Positions 21,345 to 29,080 of a DNA stretch of 56,094 nucleotides are shown here, piece after piece. Source of the DNA: a virus; IMG/VR virus record IMGVR_UViG_3300027499_000663, positions 1-56,094 of that record; one strand, written 5' to 3'. A program made the translations under genes and the position numbers. Within the stretch, counting starts at the first letter, position 1, and each line of letters starts with the position of its first letter. The notes beneath the pieces were generated by a model that was not told where the DNA came from, did not search any database, and saw only the letters and a list, made by a program, of their open reading frames with translations.

Positions 21345-21946
21345 CACCCAAGGAAAGAAAGCCTCCCCGAGCAAAGAAATGCCGCGTCGAAACCTGCAGG
21401 GCCTCATTCGTCCCGCAGCGCCTGGGTCAGGCCGTTTGCAGCCCAGCCTGCGCCCTGGTCGACGCACCGCGGCACCAGGAGAAAGCCCGCAAGGCCATCG
21501 ACCTGCACGAGCGCCGCGAGATCAAGGTCCGCAAGGAGAAGCTGAAGAGCAGGGCAGAACACCTGCGCGAGGCCCAGGACGCGGTGAATGAGTATGTGCG
21601 CCTACGTGATGCCCATCTGCCGTGCATCAGCTGCGACTCGCTGCCCAACGACCATGACTTGATCACCGGCAGTCGCTGGGACGCTGGGCATTACCGCTCC
21701 GTGGGTGCCTGTCCGGAGCTGCGATTCGAGCCGCTGAACATCCACCGGCAGTGCGTGAAGTGCAACCGCAACCTTTCCGGCAACGCGGTCGAGTATCGCA
21801 TTCGCCTGGTGCAACGCATCGGCGCGGAGAAGGTGGCATGGATTGAAGGGCCTCATCCGGCCTGCAAATACACCGTCGAAGAAATAAAGGTCATCAAGGC
21901 CAAATACCGAGCAATGATCAGAGACCTGAAGAGGGCAGCAGCATGA
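21335..21946 (+). CDS. ninG: NinG/Rap recombination endonuclease
   Basis: A 203-aa protein of the NinG family, lambda Rap, a Holliday-junction/D-loop endonuclease. It has an N-terminal zinc site (KKCRVETCRASFVPQRLGQAVCSPACA), a charged helical arm (EKARKAIDLHERREIKVRKEKLKSRAEHLREAQDAVNEYVRLRD) and an HNH-like core (LPCISCDS..., WDAGHYRSVGACPELRFEPLNIHRQCVKCNRNLSGN). It should process recombination intermediates. The start at 21335 lies within the end of the preceding gene. Confidence 0.92.
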   Translation: MRVAPKERKPPRAKKCRVETCRASFVPQRLGQAVCSPACALVDAPRHQEKARKAIDLHERREIKVRKEKLKSRAEHLREAQDAVNEYVRLRDAHLPCISCDSLPNDHDLITGSRWDAGHYRSVGACPELRFEPLNIHRQCVKCNRNLSGNAVEYRIRLVQRIGAEKVAWIEGPHPACKYTVEEIKVIKAKYRAMIRDLKRAAA

Positions 21947-22620
21947 AGCTAATCGGAGCACGTCAGGCATGGACTGACTCTCAACACGAATCGAACGCCT
22001 CGATCACCGCGGCAGCCATCGACTCTGCGCAATCGGCGGCAGCAGTAAAAAAGGCAAGGGCGCGCCAGCATGAGGTGGTGTTTGCCGCCATGGGGGAGGA
22101 CAAGGAAGCGCGCATCATGGTCGCCCGGCAGAAGATCAGCATCAGCGAGACACGCCGGAAACCGATTGGTCGGTCAACCGCCCGGGCCGCGCACCTGGTC
22201 ACCATGGGGAAGATCCAGCGTGCGATCGGCACTTTGCCGTTCCAGGTGCAGCAGTTCGGTCACTTCCTCTATCACCCGATGATGACCATGCAGCATGTAA
22301 TGAACGCGGTGCTGCTGATCGCTTCGAAGGCGGAGTTGCCAGACCTGACCTCCGCCAAGCGCGTGAAGGCACACTACCTGGTGACGCTGGCTCTCCAATC
22401 GTATAAGTCCCAAGTCAGTGGGGCGGCGGAGTGGGGGCCGGCCCGGGTTGCGGCTGAGATGCACAGCTTCTTCGGCGTCACGATTGATCCGAAGAACTGG
22501 ACGCGTGACTGGCTCAATCTATGGGAATCCCTGAAAGCTGTGATCGTGGAAGTGGATATTCAAGCACAACAGCCACTATGGCAGGTGATTCACGCGGAAA
22601 AAGGCGAAGATGCAGCATAA
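21943..22620 (+). CDS. Protein in the Q (late antiterminator) position
   Basis: A 225-aa basic protein (MKLIGARQAWTDSQHESNASITAAAID..., GRSTARAAHLVTMGKIQRAIGTLPFQVQQFGHFLYHP). It is the last gene of the rightward early operon and overlaps NinG. It is followed within ten bases by a consensus promoter and then a terminator (22626-22723), the arrangement on which lambdoid Q acts. No classical Q zinc motif is visible. Hence a Q-like function is inferred from layout only. Confidence 0.6.
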   Translation: MKLIGARQAWTDSQHESNASITAAAIDSAQSAAAVKKARARQHEVVFAAMGEDKEARIMVARQKISISETRRKPIGRSTARAAHLVTMGKIQRAIGTLPFQVQQFGHFLYHPMMTMQHVMNAVLLIASKAELPDLTSAKRVKAHYLVTLALQSYKSQVSGAAEWGPARVAAEMHSFFGVTIDPKNWTRDWLNLWESLKAVIVEVDIQAQQPLWQVIHAEKGEDAA

Positions 22621-22625
22621 ATGTG

Positions 22626-22654
22626 TTGACATGACGGGAGCTTTTGCGTAATTT
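22626..22654 (+). promoter_or_regulatory. Putative late promoter (PR'-like)
   Basis: TTGACA (22626-22631), 17-bp spacer, TAATTT (22649-22654). It is the best promoter match near the late genes. The transcript would be only about 60 bases before the terminator at 22698, so late expression would need antitermination. Confidence 0.7.
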
Positions 22655-22697
22655 TCCCATAGTGCACAAGTAACGCGAAACGCACACGAAACCCTGA

Positions 22698-22723
22698 GCC
22701 CGGCCGCTGCACCGGGTTTTTTT
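22698..22723 (+). terminator. Terminator after the late promoter (tR'-like)
   Basis: Stem CCCGG (22699-22703) / CCGGG (22712-22716) followed by seven T. It directly follows the putative late promoter and separates it from the lysis and structural genes. Confidence 0.75.
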
Positions 22724-22827
22724 AGAGTCGACATCACTTCGGGTTGCAAAAATAATCTTGACGCCATTAAATTGGCATCAATGTGCCGCCATTCTGTAGT
22801 GGCACGCATACCCCGAAGGATCCGACG

Positions 22828-23112
22828 ATGTTGAAACTCCGTTATATAACTACGCTGCTTCTGGCATTGGCCTCTGTGCAAGCGTTGGCTCAGCAAAACT
22901 CCAACGAAGCTGCTAATGCTAATGCTAAAACTCAAAACCAGAACATCGAAATTGACCCTATGAAGGGGTGCTATGCGGCCAATCAATTTTATTCCGAAGG
23001 CATGCGGCTTGAAGTTAAATCTGGCACGGTAGTCTGTGCGCATGGCCAGTCCATGTATGGTAAGCGCGATGCATCTTTGCCTTTTGAATGGGCGAAAGAG
23101 TCTGACCTTTAA
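22828..23112 (+). CDS. DUF1496-like secreted protein, 94 aa
   Basis: Signal peptide (MLKLRYITTLLLALASVQALA, cleavage likely after ALA), then an Asn-rich stretch and MKGCYAANQFYSEGMRLEVKSGTVVCAHG. This matches the DUF1496 pattern (C-Y-x-x-x-x-YSEG ... V-C). The two Cys probably form a disulfide in the periplasm. It lies between terminators at 22698 and 23126, so it may be expressed alone in the lysogen; a TTGCAA-17-TTAAAT promoter upstream (about 22745-22775) is possible. Confidence 0.7.
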   Translation: MLKLRYITTLLLALASVQALAQQNSNEAANANAKTQNQNIEIDPMKGCYAANQFYSEGMRLEVKSGTVVCAHGQSMYGKRDASLPFEWAKESDL

Positions 23113-23125
23113 TCGGGTACGGAAG

Positions 23126-23156
23126 AAAAGCCCTGCAATGATGCGGGGCTTTTTTA
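23126..23156 (+). terminator. Terminator of the DUF1496-like gene
   Basis: Stem AGCCCTGC (23129-23136) / GCGGGGCT (23143-23150) followed by T-run, 17 bp past the stop. Confidence 0.85.
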
Positions 23157-23488
23157 TGCCTGAAATTTATCTGTAGCCAGGACAGCCCTCGGGACGGCCT
23201 GGACGTCGATAGCCGGATAGTGCGACGTACGGAATCAACACCGGCAGCCCGCGCACCCTGTACACCAATGCTTCCAGGGTGGCGCGAGACTGGGCCAGCG
23301 AGATCGATGCAATGGGGCGTCGACGCTGCGAAGGTCTTTGGCGGACAGCGCGGAAAGACGCGCGCACCTATTTCAAGGCCTCGCATGAGCGGGGCTTTTT
23401 CGTTTTCGGCTCCACCACACCCATCGCGCTGAGCTGGGAGTGCTGCTGGGGCTGATTAAAATCAAGTCATGCCAACGGAGTCGAGCGC
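23157..23488. other. Gene-poor stretch ending in a terminator
   Basis: No frame has a convincing start and ribosome site. One plus-strand frame without a start reads YGINTGSPRTLYTNASRVARDW and onward for about 55 residues, so a decayed gene is possible. A terminator, GCCTCGC (23378-23384) / GCGGGGC (23389-23395) plus T5, closes it. The remaining 90 bp precede the holin-like gene and may hold its promoter. Confidence 0.5.
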
Positions 23489-23827
23489 ATGGAGTACTTG
23501 CAGCGCCTGCTCGACAATCTCGACAGGTTTGGATTGCTGATTGCTGGCTTCACTGGCGCCGTCATTGCCAGCTGGTGGCACAAGGACGACCTCACGGACT
23601 GGCGCGCCTGGGCGATCTTTCTGATTACCGGTGTCGCCTGCTCCTGGTACCTGACGAGCATGGTCAGCACCTACCTGGGTGTGACCGAGCCGAGAATTGT
23701 CGCGGGCATAGGCTTTCTACTGGGCACCTTCGGTGGTTCGCTCCTGGCAGCCATCAACCGCGCCATCAAAGCCGCTGACCTCTGGGCGCTCATCCGCCAG
23801 CGGTTCGGGGGAGGCAACCCACCATGA
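23489..23827 (+). CDS. Putative holin
   Basis: A 112-aa protein with three hydrophobic helices (LLIAGFTGAVIASWWH; AWAIFLITGVACSWYLTSM; IVAGIGFLLGTFGGSLLAAI) and short charged ends, the layout of class I phage holins of Pseudomonas phages. It would permeabilise the inner membrane for endolysin release. Overlaps the next membrane-protein gene by ATGA. It stands about 26 kb from the endolysin gene, which is unusual but seen in related phages. Confidence 0.7.
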   Translation: MEYLQRLLDNLDRFGLLIAGFTGAVIASWWHKDDLTDWRAWAIFLITGVACSWYLTSMVSTYLGVTEPRIVAGIGFLLGTFGGSLLAAINRAIKAADLWALIRQRFGGGNPP

Positions 23828-24168
23828 ATCTTGAACTGATCAACTCCATCGCCTGCGGCTTGATTGCCTTGTGGGCGACCTGGTGTGTCCTGAGCTGCCG
23901 GGTGCGAGACGGCATCCTCGGCAAGCTGATCTATTCGGCGATCGCCATCAGTGGTTTCGTTGTGATGACCCGCAGCCAGAACATTTTCTTCGGGCCAACG
24001 ACTGCGGGTCTGACTTTGCATGTGTCCCTGGCCCTTGCCGGCCTGCGCCACATCTTCATGGTCATCTGGTGGCAGCGGGTGAAAGCCTGGCTATGCCGCA
24101 CGCTGAACTGCCAACACTGCATGCGCTGCGACAAGGCGCCCGGTGGCATAGAGCGCCGGAGCAAATAA
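23824..24168 (+). CDS. Second small membrane protein, antiholin-like
   Basis: A 114-aa protein with three helices (LINSIACGLIALWATWCVLSC; LIYSAIAISGFVVMTR; LALAGLRHIFMVIWWQ) and a cysteine-rich basic tail (LCRTLNCQHCMRCDKAPGG). Translation is coupled to the holin-like gene. Paired membrane proteins here are usually holin and regulator; which is which cannot be told from sequence. Confidence 0.65.
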   Translation: MNLELINSIACGLIALWATWCVLSCRVRDGILGKLIYSAIAISGFVVMTRSQNIFFGPTTAGLTLHVSLALAGLRHIFMVIWWQRVKAWLCRTLNCQHCMRCDKAPGGIERRSK

Positions 24169-24170
24169 TC

Positions 24171-24206
24171 CGCGACACGTTTCGTGAATCAGCAAATCGT
24201 GTCGCG
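24171..24206. repeat. Inverted repeat, copy 3 of 3
   Basis: CGCGACACG (24171-24179) and CGTGTCGCG (24198-24206) with 18 bases between, immediately before the acb2 ribosome site and after the second membrane-protein stop. The right part continues as CGTGTCGCGACACG (24198-24211), itself a 14-bp palindrome. This is the only one of the three copies located in a leader rather than a gene. Confidence 0.88.
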
Positions 24207-24227
24207 ACACGCGACGAGGAGAACACC

Positions 24228-24458
24228 ATGGATAACCAGCACAAGAAGATCACCGGTTACCGCGACCTGACCCAGTCTGAAATCGACGGTATGAACTCCA
24301 TCAAGGCGCTGGAGGCTGACGCCGGCGAACTATTTAAGCAGATCGGCCAGATCGAGGGCGTTGATCCGCGACTGCTGGCCCTGGCCAAAACGAATCTGCA
24401 GCAGGGTTTCATGTGGTTTGTGCGCTCAATCGCTAAACCCGCTGATCCATTCAGCTGA
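24228..24458 (+). CDS. acb2: Acb2/Tad1-domain anti-CBASS protein
   Basis: A 76-aa protein. DNQHKKITGYRDLTQSEIDGMNSIK at the start and TNLQQGFMWFVRSIAKP at the end are the conserved ends of Acb2/Tad1-domain proteins. Acb2 forms oligomers that sequester cyclic di- and trinucleotides and so block CBASS abortive infection; the family is also linked to Thoeris inhibition. The ribosome site is ideal (GAGGAG). The leader carries an inverted repeat (24171-24206). Two small genes follow in overlap. Sequestration is known for relatives, not shown for this copy. Confidence 0.88.
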   Translation: MDNQHKKITGYRDLTQSEIDGMNSIKALEADAGELFKQIGQIEGVDPRLLALAKTNLQQGFMWFVRSIAKPADPFS

Positions 24459-24649
24459 TGAGTACCGTGACCCGTCTGCATCACGCGCTACCGCTGAGCC
24501 CTGCCATCAACAACGCGGTCAAGGACCTGGACGGCGCTATTTCCAAGGCAATTGACGCTGCTAAGGCCGCCGGCCTGCCTCAAGGCCTGGTCGTGTCCGT
24601 CTTGCACGGGCACGCTCACGCACAAACCCACAACATGGTGAAGGCATGA
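24458..24649 (+). CDS. Small protein coupled to acb2, 63 aa
   Basis: Starts by TGATG overlap with acb2. The helical sequence is PLSPAINNAVKDLDGAISKAIDAAKAAGLPQGLVVSVLHGHAHAQTHNMVKA, with a His-rich end (HGHAHAQTH). No family recognised. Strict coupling with the anti-CBASS gene suggests shared timing and perhaps an accessory anti-defence role. Confidence 0.6.
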   Translation: MSTVTRLHHALPLSPAINNAVKDLDGAISKAIDAAKAAGLPQGLVVSVLHGHAHAQTHNMVKA

Positions 24650-24900
24650 CCGCAAAGCTCGTTGAGCTCAAACGTGAGGGCTGGCGCGATGCCGCCAAGA
24701 CGCTGCGAAAGATTGCAGATGACCTCGATGCCGGTGTGCACCCCGAATGCACTGTAGGCGCGTTGACCCTCATGGGATCGAAAGGTGAAGTGACGGTGTT
24801 CGGGCTGGGTCCAAAGTGCGACGACCTGCAGTGCCTGGGCGCAATGCGCCTTGGTGAGCAGAAGTTGATTGATGTGCTGCTCGATGGAGGGGAGGGGTAG
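24646..24900 (+). CDS. Small protein of the acb2 operon, 84 aa
   Basis: ATGA-coupled to the gene before. It begins MTAKLVELKREGWRDAAKTLRKIADDLDAGVHPECTVGALTLMGSKGEVTVFGLG, a helix followed by a beta section with the phrase VTVFGLG. I recognise this as a recurring phage protein type of unknown function that tends to sit near small anti-defence genes. Anti-defence is a guess from context. Confidence 0.6.
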   Translation: MTAKLVELKREGWRDAAKTLRKIADDLDAGVHPECTVGALTLMGSKGEVTVFGLGPKCDDLQCLGAMRLGEQKLIDVLLDGGEG

Positions 24901-25006
24901 ATGTGCCGCAGGTGGGTGCACGTTGACGTCCTAGCAGCTCGCGCATTGGTGGCTCCGTGATTGTCCGTACTGGCATACTGCTTATCCAATCTGGATGGGG
25001 TATGTC

Positions 25007-25474
25007 ATGAAATTCGAACCTGTAGCATTGAATGACCAGCACGTGGTTGAGAACACTGCCGAGATCGAACCTGCCGTAAAACATTATTGCGCTCGGCTTC
25101 TTGAGAGCCTGAAGAAAGCATTCGACTCAAAGCCGAATCAATTGAAATACGGTGTTGAGTTTTTTTCCAACGAGCGGCTCGAAGCAGAAATCAGTACGCC
25201 GTTTGGCAAGGCGCGAGGCCGCTTGGTGCTGCAGATTTCGGGCTCAGAAATAAATGGGCGGTACGTCTTCGAAAAAGGCGTGGTGTCAGAGCACGGGCTT
25301 GATTCATGGCGTCCTGTTTGGGCTCTTGTGATAACGAAAGATGGGATGGTGCGCCTAGGAGACGAAGGGTCTATGGAGATCAATGCGGCGGGCAACGATA
25401 CGCACGGTCAGGCTATCACTGCTGTTGCAAGGTCTTTGCTTTATGCAATCGGGGTGTCGCCCACATTCCTGTAA
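25007..25474 (+). CDS. Accessory hypothetical protein, 155 aa
   Basis: Alpha/beta protein (MKFEPVALNDQHVVENTAEIEPAVKHYCARLLESLKKAFDSKP..., GKARGRLVLQISGSEINGRYVFEKGVV). Separated from the acb2 operon by 106 bp, with its own terminator after it, so it is a free-standing unit between lysis-type and packaging genes, the usual place for a moron. Not recognised. Confidence 0.6.
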   Translation: MKFEPVALNDQHVVENTAEIEPAVKHYCARLLESLKKAFDSKPNQLKYGVEFFSNERLEAEISTPFGKARGRLVLQISGSEINGRYVFEKGVVSEHGLDSWRPVWALVITKDGMVRLGDEGSMEINAAGNDTHGQAITAVARSLLYAIGVSPTFL

Positions 25475-25491
25475 TGGCCAACGAGTTGTCC

Positions 25492-25517
25492 TGCCCCGCC
25501 AAGTGCGGGGTTTTTTG
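25492..25517 (+). terminator. Terminator before the packaging genes
   Basis: CCCCGC (25494-25499) / GCGGGG (25505-25510) followed by six T. Ends the accessory gene at 25007-25474; the terminase genes begin 15 bp later. Confidence 0.85.
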
Positions 25518-25531
25518 TAACTGGAGTTCCC

Positions 25532-26131
25532 ATGACAACCAAGCAACCCGACTGGGAGGCAATCGAGCGAGCCTACCGGGCTGGTGCGCTTTCCATCCGA
25601 ACCATCGCTGAGCGTAACGGCGTCAGTGACACCGCGATTCGTAAGAAGGCTAAGGCCTTAGGATGGGCGAGAGATCTTTCCGAGCAGGTGCGCAAAGAGG
25701 TTCGCAACAAGCTGGTTCGCGGTGAGGTTCGCGATGATCAATGTGCGAACCCTGAGCGGGACGCCGAGATCATCGAAGAGGCAGCGGAAGAGGGCGCGAC
25801 GGTTGTTCGCAGCCATCGCCGAGACATTCGCAAAGCCACGAACCTTGCGAACCTGCTGATGGATGATCTGCTCACTACGATCAAGCGGCGTGAGGAAATC
25901 GAAGACGCCATTGCTGACGAAACTGCCGACGATGAGGGCGGTTTCCGTCGAGGCTCGATGCTCGCGGCGGTTGCTCTGCCCAGCAACGCCAAAACCCTTT
26001 TCCAATTGTCCTCGGCCATGAAGAACCTGCAGGTGCTCGAACGCACCGCATTTGGCCTTGATGACAAGGAGCAGTCGAAAGACTCCGACGAACTTTCGCA
26101 ACTGATGGACGAACTATCGAAGGACGCCTGA
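25532..26131 (+). CDS. Terminase small subunit
   Basis: A 199-aa DNA-recognition subunit of the packaging motor. The N-terminal helix-turn-helix (about 8-45: WEAIERAYRAGALSIRTIAERNGVSDTAIRKKAKALGW) should bind the pac or cos site. A helical middle and acidic end (SDELSQLMDELSKDA) probably contact the large subunit. Immediately upstream of the large subunit gene. Confidence 0.9.
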   Translation: MTTKQPDWEAIERAYRAGALSIRTIAERNGVSDTAIRKKAKALGWARDLSEQVRKEVRNKLVRGEVRDDQCANPERDAEIIEEAAEEGATVVRSHRRDIRKATNLANLLMDDLLTTIKRREEIEDAIADETADDEGGFRRGSMLAAVALPSNAKTLFQLSSAMKNLQVLERTAFGLDDKEQSKDSDELSQLMDELSKDA

Positions 26132-26132
26132 C

Positions 26133-27620
26133 ATGAAGCCCGAGCACATGAAGCTGCTCCGGGATCGATTCTGGCGACTGAACAACCTCTACTTCATCAC
26201 CGACAAGCAGGGGAAGAAGGTCCGCTTCCGCATGACGCAGGAGCAGATCGATTACTTCCAGGGGATGCATACCCGCAACATTATCCTCAAGGCGCGGCAG
26301 CTGGGCTTTACAACGCTTGTCTGCATCGTCCAATTGGATGCGGCGCTGTTCGAAGCTGCGAAGTGCGCGCTGATCGCTCACACCCTTAACGACGCCAAGC
26401 GGCTGTTCCGGGAGAAGGTCAAGTACGCCTACGACAATTTGCCCAAGGAGATCAGGGCAGCCAACCCGGCACGCAACGACGCTGCCGGGGAGTTGGTGTT
26501 CAGCAAAGGCGGCTCACTGTATGTCTCGACTTCATTCCGGGGCGGCACGCTGCGTTACCTGCACGTTTCCGAGTTCGGGAAGATCTGCGCCAAGTTCCCA
26601 CACAAGGCGCGAGAGATCGTCACCGGCGCCTTCGAAGCCGTTGCCGCTGAATGCTTCGTCACCATCGAGTCGACAGCAGAAGGCCGGGCCGGGTATTTCT
26701 TCGACTACAGCCAGTCTGCCGAGAAGCAGCAGATGGCCGGTGTGCCCTTGGGCCTGTTGGACTGGAAGTTCTTTTTCTTCAGCTGGTGGCGCAATCCGCT
26801 GTACTGGCTGGATTCGACCGACGTCGTCATCTCGGACCGGCTGACCAAGTACTTCGACGACCTGGTCGCCAAGCACGGCATCGTCACAAACCCAGGCCAG
26901 CGCGCCTGGTACAGCGCCAAGGAAAAGACCCTCGGCGAAGACATGAAGCGCGAGTACCCTTCGATTCCTGCCGAAGCATTCCAGCAGACGATCGAGGGTG
27001 CTTACTACGCCAAGCAGTTCACCAAGCTGTATGCGGCCCAGCGCATTGGCAAGCTGCCAGACAACAGCCACTTGCCGGTTCACACGTTCTGGGACATCGG
27101 TGTCGGCGATTCAACGGCAATCTGGTTCGTCCGGATCGTTGGCGACGAATACCATGTCATCGATTTTTACCAGAACAGCGGGGAAGGCCTGCGGCACTAC
27201 ATGAAAGTGCTCAAGGACCGAGGTTACACCTACGGCGAGCACTGGGGGCCGCACGATATCGATAATAGGGAATTCGGCAGCGATGGCAAGACCCGCCGAG
27301 AGCTCGCCCGAGAGGGCTACGAGATCGATGGCCAGCGCTATTCGATGACGTTCCAGGTGGTGCCGAAGCTTGGTATCGATGAAGGCATCGAGCAGGCCCG
27401 GGAAATCCTTCCTAAATGCGCTTTCGACGAAGCCAAGTGCGAGGAGGGCATCACCGCCTTGGAGAGTTACCGCAAGGAGTGGGACGACAAACGTGGGTGC
27501 TGGAAGGACAAACCCCTTCACGATTGGTCGTCTCACCCAGCCGATGCATTCCGGTACTTCGCTGTCGCCCAGAGCGCGAGGAAGCCGGTCAAATCAATCA
27601 AAATGGGATTCGCACGCTAA
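26133..27620 (+). CDS. Terminase large subunit
   Basis: A 495-aa packaging ATPase/nuclease. The Walker A-like loop is KARQLGFTT (about 53-61); the Walker B region is LRYLHVSEFGKI with Glu (about 145-156). The C-terminal RNase H-like nuclease has FWDIGVGDSTAIWF (first acidic residue) and DWSSHPADAFRYFAVA at the end. It pumps DNA into the prohead and cuts it. It overlaps the portal gene by one base. Terminase_6 type. Confidence 0.95.
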   Translation: MKPEHMKLLRDRFWRLNNLYFITDKQGKKVRFRMTQEQIDYFQGMHTRNIILKARQLGFTTLVCIVQLDAALFEAAKCALIAHTLNDAKRLFREKVKYAYDNLPKEIRAANPARNDAAGELVFSKGGSLYVSTSFRGGTLRYLHVSEFGKICAKFPHKAREIVTGAFEAVAAECFVTIESTAEGRAGYFFDYSQSAEKQQMAGVPLGLLDWKFFFFSWWRNPLYWLDSTDVVISDRLTKYFDDLVAKHGIVTNPGQRAWYSAKEKTLGEDMKREYPSIPAEAFQQTIEGAYYAKQFTKLYAAQRIGKLPDNSHLPVHTFWDIGVGDSTAIWFVRIVGDEYHVIDFYQNSGEGLRHYMKVLKDRGYTYGEHWGPHDIDNREFGSDGKTRRELAREGYEIDGQRYSMTFQVVPKLGIDEGIEQAREILPKCAFDEAKCEEGITALESYRKEWDDKRGCWKDKPLHDWSSHPADAFRYFAVAQSARKPVKSIKMGFAR

Positions 27621-29080
27621 TGGCAGACGTCACTTACACCCGCCCGGAATACGACGCGGCACAGTCCCGTTGGCGGCTGGTGCGCGACGTCTGCAAGGGT
27701 TCCGAAACGGTCAAGGCCCGCGGCGATGTTTATCTGCCGAAGCCGAATCCGCACGATACCAGCCAGGAGAACGTCGAACGGTACAAGGGGTACAAGCAGC
27801 GCGCCGTGTTCTACAACGCCACCGGCCGGACGAAACACAGCCTGGTGGGCGCGGTGTTCCGCACCTGGCCAACGCTGACCGTCCCCGGGGCTCTCGATTA
27901 CGTCTCGAAGGACATCGACGGGCAGGGCGTGAGCATCTACCAGCAGTCGCAATCGGTTATCGGGCATTTGCTCGAAGTCGGGCGCCACGGGCTGCTGGTC
28001 GACTACGCCGCCGTGAAGGCCGGCACCGTGAGCAAGGCAGACGAGCAGGCAGGCCGTGCCCGGGCGAGTGTTGCCAGCTATCCGGCCGAGTCGATCAGGA
28101 ACTGGAAAACTCGCAAGGTCGGTGGTCAGCACCTGCTGAGCCTGGTTGTCTTGCGCGAAGAGGTGGACATCGACACCGATGATGGCTTCGGCAGTGAGCG
28201 GGTTCTGCAGTATCGAGTGCTGCGCCTGGACGACGCCGGCGTTTACACGCAGGAGGTCTGGCAAGAGGGCAGCAGTGAGACAGCAATGATCATTCCCCCT
28301 TTCACGCCGTTGAATGGCCTTGGGCAACCTTGGAAGTTGATCCCGTTCCAGTTCCTCGGCAGCGAGAACAACGACACCAGTATCGACGATTCGCCGCTGT
28401 ACGACATGGCCGTGCTCAACATCGGCCACTACTGCAACAGTGCGGACTATGAGGATTCGGTGTGGTTCTCCGGACAGCCACAATTCTGGATTTCCGGTCT
28501 TGATGAAGCTTGGCGCGATCACTTGGAATCGAACGGCATTTATGTCGGCTCTCGGGCGCCACTGACGCTCCCGGCCAACGGTTCGTGCGGTTTCGCTCAG
28601 CCTGAACCGAACACGCTCGTCAAGGAGGCCATGGACGCCAAGAAAGAGGACATGGTCTCGCTCGGCGCCCGACTGATCGAGCGGGGAAGCGCGGTGAAAA
28701 CCGCAACCCAGGCTGACAACGACAGCGCCGCCGAACATAGCGTTCTATCTCTGGTGGTCAGCAACGTCAGCGAGGCATACAGCCAGTGTCTGGTGTGGAT
28801 GGCCGAGTTTGTGAACGCCACGGGCGAAACGCTCTACAAGCTCAATCAGGACTTCAGTCAGATCACCCTGGATGCGACGATTCTTACCGCGCTGTTTAAT
28901 GCGGTGCAGGGCGGCAAGCTGCCGGCGGGCGACTTCTGGCAGTACCTGCGCGATCGTGGTGTTATCGATCCCGAGAAGACCGACGACCAGATCCGAGACG
29001 AGCTCGAAACCGAGAATCCCGGCCCTGACCTGGATGACGACGAGGTAACCCCGAATGGCGGCAAACCAGGCGATCCTTGA
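27620..29080 (+). CDS. Portal protein (DUF4055 family)
   Basis: A 486-aa protein with the DUF4055 start (RPEYDAAQSRWRLVRDVCKGSETVKARGDVYLPKPNPHD) and YKQRAVFYNATGRTKHSLVGAVFRTWP. DUF4055 proteins occupy the portal position after terminase in several siphophage and podophage groups. The middle section LIERGSAVKTATQADNDSAAEHSVLSLVVSNVSEAYSQCLVW fits the portal clip/stem helices. The ATG at 27620 overlaps the terminase stop. It would form the dodecameric DNA channel. Confidence 0.88.
   Translation: MADVTYTRPEYDAAQSRWRLVRDVCKGSETVKARGDVYLPKPNPHDTSQENVERYKGYKQRAVFYNATGRTKHSLVGAVFRTWPTLTVPGALDYVSKDIDGQGVSIYQQSQSVIGHLLEVGRHGLLVDYAAVKAGTVSKADEQAGRARASVASYPAESIRNWKTRKVGGQHLLSLVVLREEVDIDTDDGFGSERVLQYRVLRLDDAGVYTQEVWQEGSSETAMIIPPFTPLNGLGQPWKLIPFQFLGSENNDTSIDDSPLYDMAVLNIGHYCNSADYEDSVWFSGQPQFWISGLDEAWRDHLESNGIYVGSRAPLTLPANGSCGFAQPEPNTLVKEAMDAKKEDMVSLGARLIERGSAVKTATQADNDSAAEHSVLSLVVSNVSEAYSQCLVWMAEFVNATGETLYKLNQDFSQITLDATILTALFNAVQGGKLPAGDFWQYLRDRGVIDPEKTDDQIRDELETENPGPDLDDDEVTPNGGKPGDP

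Noticed and set aside
23220-23432. Plus-strand 70-codon frame before the holin-like gene
   Set aside because: No ribosome site, runs through a terminator, and low-complexity product. A decayed gene in another frame is possible but not provable.
24901-24960. 19-codon frame directly after the 84-aa acb2-operon gene
   Set aside because: The purine-rich stretch before it resembles a ribosome site, but the peptide is too short and ordinary to support.
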